Below, in pieces: positions 57,824-61,150 of a DNA stretch of 61,150 bases. Below the pieces are notes generated by a model. That model was not told where the DNA came from, ran no database searches, and saw nothing but the letters and a program-made list of their open reading frames with translations. Source of the DNA: Lenzites betulinus (lineage: Eukaryota > Basidiomycota > Agaricomycetes > Polyporales > Polyporaceae); the NCBI GenBank assembly GCA_022264855.1, contig JABYQU010000088.1, forward strand, positions 1-61,150, written 5' to 3'. Numbering within the stretch: the stretch's first letter is position 1; each line of letters opens with the position of its first letter. The translations under genes and the position numbers were made by a program.

Positions 57824-58226
57824 ATGGATATGTCCTCAGAAGACGAAGAACTCTGGGCTGCTTTTGATAATGATTCATATCTTGACGACCCCGACGACGA
57901 GGACTTTGAACATTTTCTATATGCTTCTCACTCTCACTCTGAGACACCGACCCCAAATCTACCGCCACTACCTCCCCCTCCGCCTTCCCCTGCAGCTGCA
58001 TTTTACAGCCGCTATACAGAATCTGCCCGTGAGGATTTCCGAGCAGGAGGTGGTAATATGGCAGCGTCTGTGTCAAATATCCTGGGGGCAATCAAGCGTG
58101 AAGGAATCAACCTGGAGATTTTCCTGGATGCCGTGTTCTGGGGAGACATCACCTGCCAGAGCCACCCGGACATCAGATATCAACGTGGTGTATTCATGCG
58201 AAGTCCGGCACTGGTCAGTGTGTTGC

Positions 58227-58408
58227 TGTAAAAATGACAGAGTTGAGCCTTCAGCACACCGTTTGCAAGTGCGTTTGATCCTGTTCTATAGCCAAGGATA
58301 ACACAGACGTAGCGACATGGTGAAGTAGAAGACTAAAGACCGTAGTAGCTAGCATCTGAGGCATAAGTCCAGTGACCCTAACCCTAAGTCTGCTACAGAA
58401 CCCTTACA
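58227..58408. repeat. Left LTR of the TRIM-like element
   Basis: 182 bp, TGTAAA...TTACA, 181/182 identical to the right LTR. Contains the CCCTAACCCTAA motif about 20 bp from its end. Confidence 0.94.
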
Positions 58409-59533
58409 CATTCCCTCCCTGGACACGTAACACGGGTCCATAGAACAAGAAGGAGAGATAGAAGAGAGGAGACAAAGAGAAAGGAAAATTAAGCAGAAAA
58501 AGCGAAAACATACAGCATAATGTCCCAGCCATCCATCACGATTCATACAGCGCCCGGTATATGCCCTTGCCCCACCCCTAAGCCTGTTGCCCAGGGCCGA
58601 CATGGCGGTCCAAGGGAGGCTCGTAGCGGCAGCGTAGCACGCAAGGCCTCCTCGAACAAGGACCCGTCCCAAGGAGGAGCGACGTGAGCACGTCGGTAGC
58701 GGTGTGATTATGGTGTCGAGGGAGGATGGAAAGGAAGGAGTGGAGGGAGGCACTCCCAGGAGGTGGATAAAGCGGGGAATCTTGCGCAGCAGATGCTAGC
58801 AGAAAGCAACTGAATGCCTCTGCCAACCTGGGTAGCGAGGGGGAGAAGGCGCAGCTGAGGCACCTCACCTGAGTGTTGCTGCAAGGCGATGGAGCGAGCT
58901 CATAGAGCTTGTCGATGCGAATAGAGTGAGCCCAAACGGCGAGAAACCGTCCAAGGGTCGAGGAGATATGGGGATGAGAAGATGGTGATGTTGATGAGGA
59001 GGAGAGGGTCGTTCCTCGCAGCGTTCCGCGGAATTGAGCGGTCCGAATGTGGTCGAAGGGGGCTCTACGGAAAGCCCTGAAGAAGGCGCATCGAACGCGG
59101 CCTTACACATGTCGAACGGACGCGAACGCGTCGCAGGGGCGCGGGAGGAAGTCTGCATGGGACCCGAGGAGCGGCGGAGGCGATAGCGGCGGAACGGCTG
59201 GACCGAATCATGCGCGAAGGGTACCGTTTGAAAGCGTTTTGACGTGGCTTTCCAACACACCAAGGATGGGTAGAAACGGCGGAGAACTCGCCAAGATATC
59301 GCCGCCACATCACCACCATCTCCTTCCCAGCTAAGGGGAAATCCCTCCACCACTCCACCAATTCTCCACAAAATCGAGCGAATGAGCTACCGTTGGGTAG
59401 GGCTCGGCGAGACGAATCGAACGAGGTATGGATCGCCAAGCAAGAACGAGTGGTGAGGGAGCTAGGGCTACGGCAATGTTGCCCAAGACTACAGTGTCTC
59501 CCTGAGATGGGAGACCCAGGAAACGCAAAAAAG

Positions 59534-59715
59534 TGTAAAAATGACAGAGTTGAGCCTTCAGCACACCGTTCGCAAGTGCGTTTGATCCTGTTCTATAGCC
59601 AAGGATAACACAGACGTAGCGACATGGTGAAGTAGAAGACTAAAGACCGTAGTAGCTAGCATCTGAGGCATAAGTCCAGTGACCCTAACCCTAAGTCTGC
59701 TACAGAACCCTTACA
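59534..59715. repeat. Right LTR of the TRIM-like element
   Basis: 182 bp, same boundaries as the left LTR. Directly followed by GTTGC, the second copy of the target-site duplication. Confidence 0.94.
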
Positions 59716-59936
59716 GTTGCAGAGCTGGTGGCACCCGCCAACGAGTAGAAACTCTGGTGGAGGGAAGGCTATGGAGGACTTTGTTCTCTTCTGTGCGGGC
59801 GAGCTCCTCGAGCGCGAAATTGATGGCATTGCCACTCATTTCCGCCCTCCAAAGGATATGCTTTCCAAAGAGGGCCTCACGAGCGTGAACTTCCGTCGTG
59901 TAGGAACAGAGCTGCAGCTCACACGGACCCCGCGGT

Positions 59937-60270
59937 GATACGCTCCACAGGCGTTCCAGGCCAGAAACCCTCCTTCTCCACCCTTGCGCGCGCACGCCAA
60001 CCACAGCGCGCGCAGAGCCCACCGCACACTTCGGTACCCCCTACGTCGCGCGCGCAGTGCGCGTAGCCCATCGCGCGCAAGGTCAAGATGCGCGCGGGGC
60101 ACTTCACCACGGCGCGCGTGATGCCTGTCGCTATCCCGAACCCTCTGCCCTAGCTGCTCGCGCGCGCGGGTCCTCGGGGCGCATCAGTGGCGCGCGCACG
60201 AGGCGCGCGAAGAGTCGGATCGCGCGCGGCAAGTGCGTCCGGCGCGCGAGGCCTCCCGGGCCCGGTTTCC
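59937..60270. other. Extremely CpG/GCGC-dense block
   Basis: About 330 bp in which GCGCGC and related strings recur every 15-25 bp (for example around 59986, 60017, 60050, 60090, 60164, 60187, 60222). No supportable reading frame. It follows the abrupt end of the DUF6589-type ORF and probably belongs to another inserted element. Confidence 0.7.
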
Positions 60271-60524
60271 GCTTATCTTCCGTATGGTAGCACGTGTTTT
60301 TGATTCAGCCTGCGGGCATTCCTGTACATAGTCATTTCGGGGCATTCGAACCCCCCAGACAATCCACCCCTCACTCTCTCAAACTGCTGGAAACGTGTCC
60401 CTCGCGCTTCTCGACGTGCAACAGCTTCCCCTTCAAGGCAGGACGACTGGAGACCTCTCCGCTGTGACAGCGTACCGTCAGTTGCGTATATTGCGTCTAT
60501 TCCGTTTCTCCTGCGTTTCACTGC

Positions 60525-61150
60525 GTGCATACTGCGTTGCGAAGCCCCGCGGCTGACTGCGAGCGTTGCGTTATTCCTGCGCGTGTTGCGTTACTGAGTT
60601 TACCTCCGCGCGCGCCCTGCTACCGCGCGAGTCCGCGCGCGCTCCCACCCTGTGCGCGAGAGACATCCCTCCTGCTCGCGCGTGAACAGTACACGGCCCG
60701 GCCTACCAGCGACCCTAGGGAGCTCGAGACCTTACTCCCCTTCATCACACACCTAGACGTCCTCTACCCCTCGGCTATCGGCCGTCAGAGCACCTCTTAC
60801 CGTATCATTTTGGAGCCCACCGCGAGGGGGTTTCAGATCTCGACCTACACCTTCGGAACGCACCCTAGAGCCGACTGCGCGCGCGCGCTGCTACCACGGC
60901 GTCCGACCTAGCTGCGGAACTGCTCGATAGTGCCTTGCGCGAGCTGCTCGCCATCGGATACAGCCAGTGCACCCCTCAAGACCTCCACACCGTCGTTGAA
61001 TCCCTTTCCCTCTTCCTCAGCTACAGCGCTCGGCGCCTTCGCTCGAATCCCACCACCACGTGGTTCCAAGAGTTGGCCCAGGCCCTCCCTAGAGAAGATT
61101 CGGCGCCTTCCTCACCAGAGGTTCCCCCATCGCCACCCTCGGACTTCGAC
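60525..61150 (+). CDS. Partial gag-like/retroelement ORF, truncated by the window edge
   Basis: Two overlapping open frames of element-like composition. The first (60525-60911) contains DPRELETLLPFITHLDVLYP and a polar segment. From about 60880 another frame continues to the last base with helical sequence (DLAAELLDSALRELLAIGY, LHTVVESLSLFLSYSARRLR, TTTWFQELAQALP) and then a Pro/Ser stretch. The alpha-helical, Leu-rich start followed by Pro/Ser linker is compatible with a retroelement gag, but no diagnostic motif is visible. The frame change at ~60880-60900 means a frameshift or an intron. Start and end are not defined. Confidence 0.35.

Larger units (their letters stand above)
58227..59715. 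mobile_element. TRIM-like non-autonomous LTR retrotransposon, 1,489 bp
   Basis: Two direct 182-bp repeats (58227-58408 and 59534-59715) differ at one position (CCGTTTGC versus CCGTTCGC). Each begins TGTAAAAATG and ends CCCTTACA, the TG...CA boundary of LTRs. The element is bounded by the 5-bp duplication GTTGC (58222-58226 and 59716-59720). The 1,125-bp interior has no gag or pol reading frame and a purine-rich stretch just before the right LTR. This matches a terminal-repeat retrotransposon in miniature. The near-identical LTRs indicate a recent insertion. Each LTR contains a telomere-like CCCTAACCCTAA (58376-58387 and 59683-59694). Which strand is the transcribed one is not certain. Confidence 0.93.
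57824..59936 (+). pseudogene. DUF6589-type transposon-associated ORF, split by an LTR element
   Basis: The left piece (57824-58226) encodes an acidic N terminus (SSEDEELWAAFDNDSYLDD), a Pro-rich linker and a region ending EIFLDAVFWGDITC...YQRGVFMRSPALVSVL. That pattern resembles the start of DUF6589 proteins, which accompany large basidiomycete DNA transposons. The right piece (from 59721) continues the same frame exactly once the LTR element and one copy of the 5-bp duplication are skipped: it reads QSWWHPPTS and then AMEDFVLFCAGELLEREIDG, before stopping at 59936. Intact members are far longer (about 600-900 aa), so the 3' part is missing or displaced by the GC-rich sequence that follows. 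The insertion inactivates it. Confidence 0.68.

Noticed and set aside
58409..59533. Open frames in the LTR-element interior (for example 58865-59371, 168 aa)
   Set aside because: No gag, protease, RT or integrase motif, and frames overlap on both strands; consistent with a non-coding TRIM.

Overview
The window looks like nuclear DNA of an agaricomycete basidiomycete, most likely a wood-decay polypore. Conserved genes are cut by many 50-70 nt GT-AG introns. The gene set is fungal: a DNMT5-type methyltransferase, an F-box/LRR-like protein, a GH16 glucanase, an aryl-alcohol-dehydrogenase-like AKR and Dsl1/ZW10. The mobile-element remnants (CCHC gag-like protein, copia gag, DUF6589-type protein) are of kinds I know from basidiomycete genomes. 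All names come from reading the translations; no search was run.

Layout. 1-5.9 kb is an accessory, retroelement-like block with a CCHC gag-like gene and two weakly similar unknown ORFs, all on the minus strand. 6.1-25 kb is a dense housekeeping block: ubiquitin-eS31 (-), RFC3 (+), ZW10 (+), a CID/Seb1-like RNA-processing protein (+), a PAP2 lipid phosphatase (-) and a 7-kb DNMT5 gene (+). 25-32.8 kb holds a stand-alone copia-type gag (-), two identical tRNA-Arg(ACG) genes in opposite orientation, an F-box protein (-) and an unknown 309-aa protein (+). 33-35.2 kb and 55.4-57.5 kb are two inverted copies of a ~2.04-kb segment carrying a Cys-rich membrane-protein gene and a tRNA-Val(AAC); the left copy has a second tRNA-Val in direct orientation 19 bp beyond its end. 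Between the arms lie GH16 (+), a damaged AKR (-), PEX7 (-) and a sirtuin (+) in a 97-bp head-to-head pair, two neighbouring genes sharing one zinc-finger type (-), an EFM7/NNT1-like methyltransferase (+), a Ser/Thr kinase (-) and CRIPT (-). From 57.8 kb to the end is transposon territory: a DUF6589-type ORF split by a 1,489-bp TRIM-like LTR element (182-bp LTRs, 5-bp target duplication), then very CpG-rich sequence and a partial gag-like ORF running off the window.

Functional themes. Chromatin and replication genes sit on one stretch: the RFC3 clamp-loader subunit and a DNMT5 protein that itself carries a canonical PCNA-interacting motif at its N terminus. RFC loads PCNA, so a PCNA-tethered DNMT5 would suit replication-coupled maintenance methylation; this is inference. 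The most unusual structure is the tRNA-Val-bounded inverted duplication, whose ends fit re-insertion of a circle excised between two direct tRNA-Val repeats.

Limits: exon boundaries were worked out by hand from reading frame, splice signals and family knowledge. Each CDS span runs from start codon to stop codon and includes introns; exons are listed in the evidence. UTRs were not determined except where stated.
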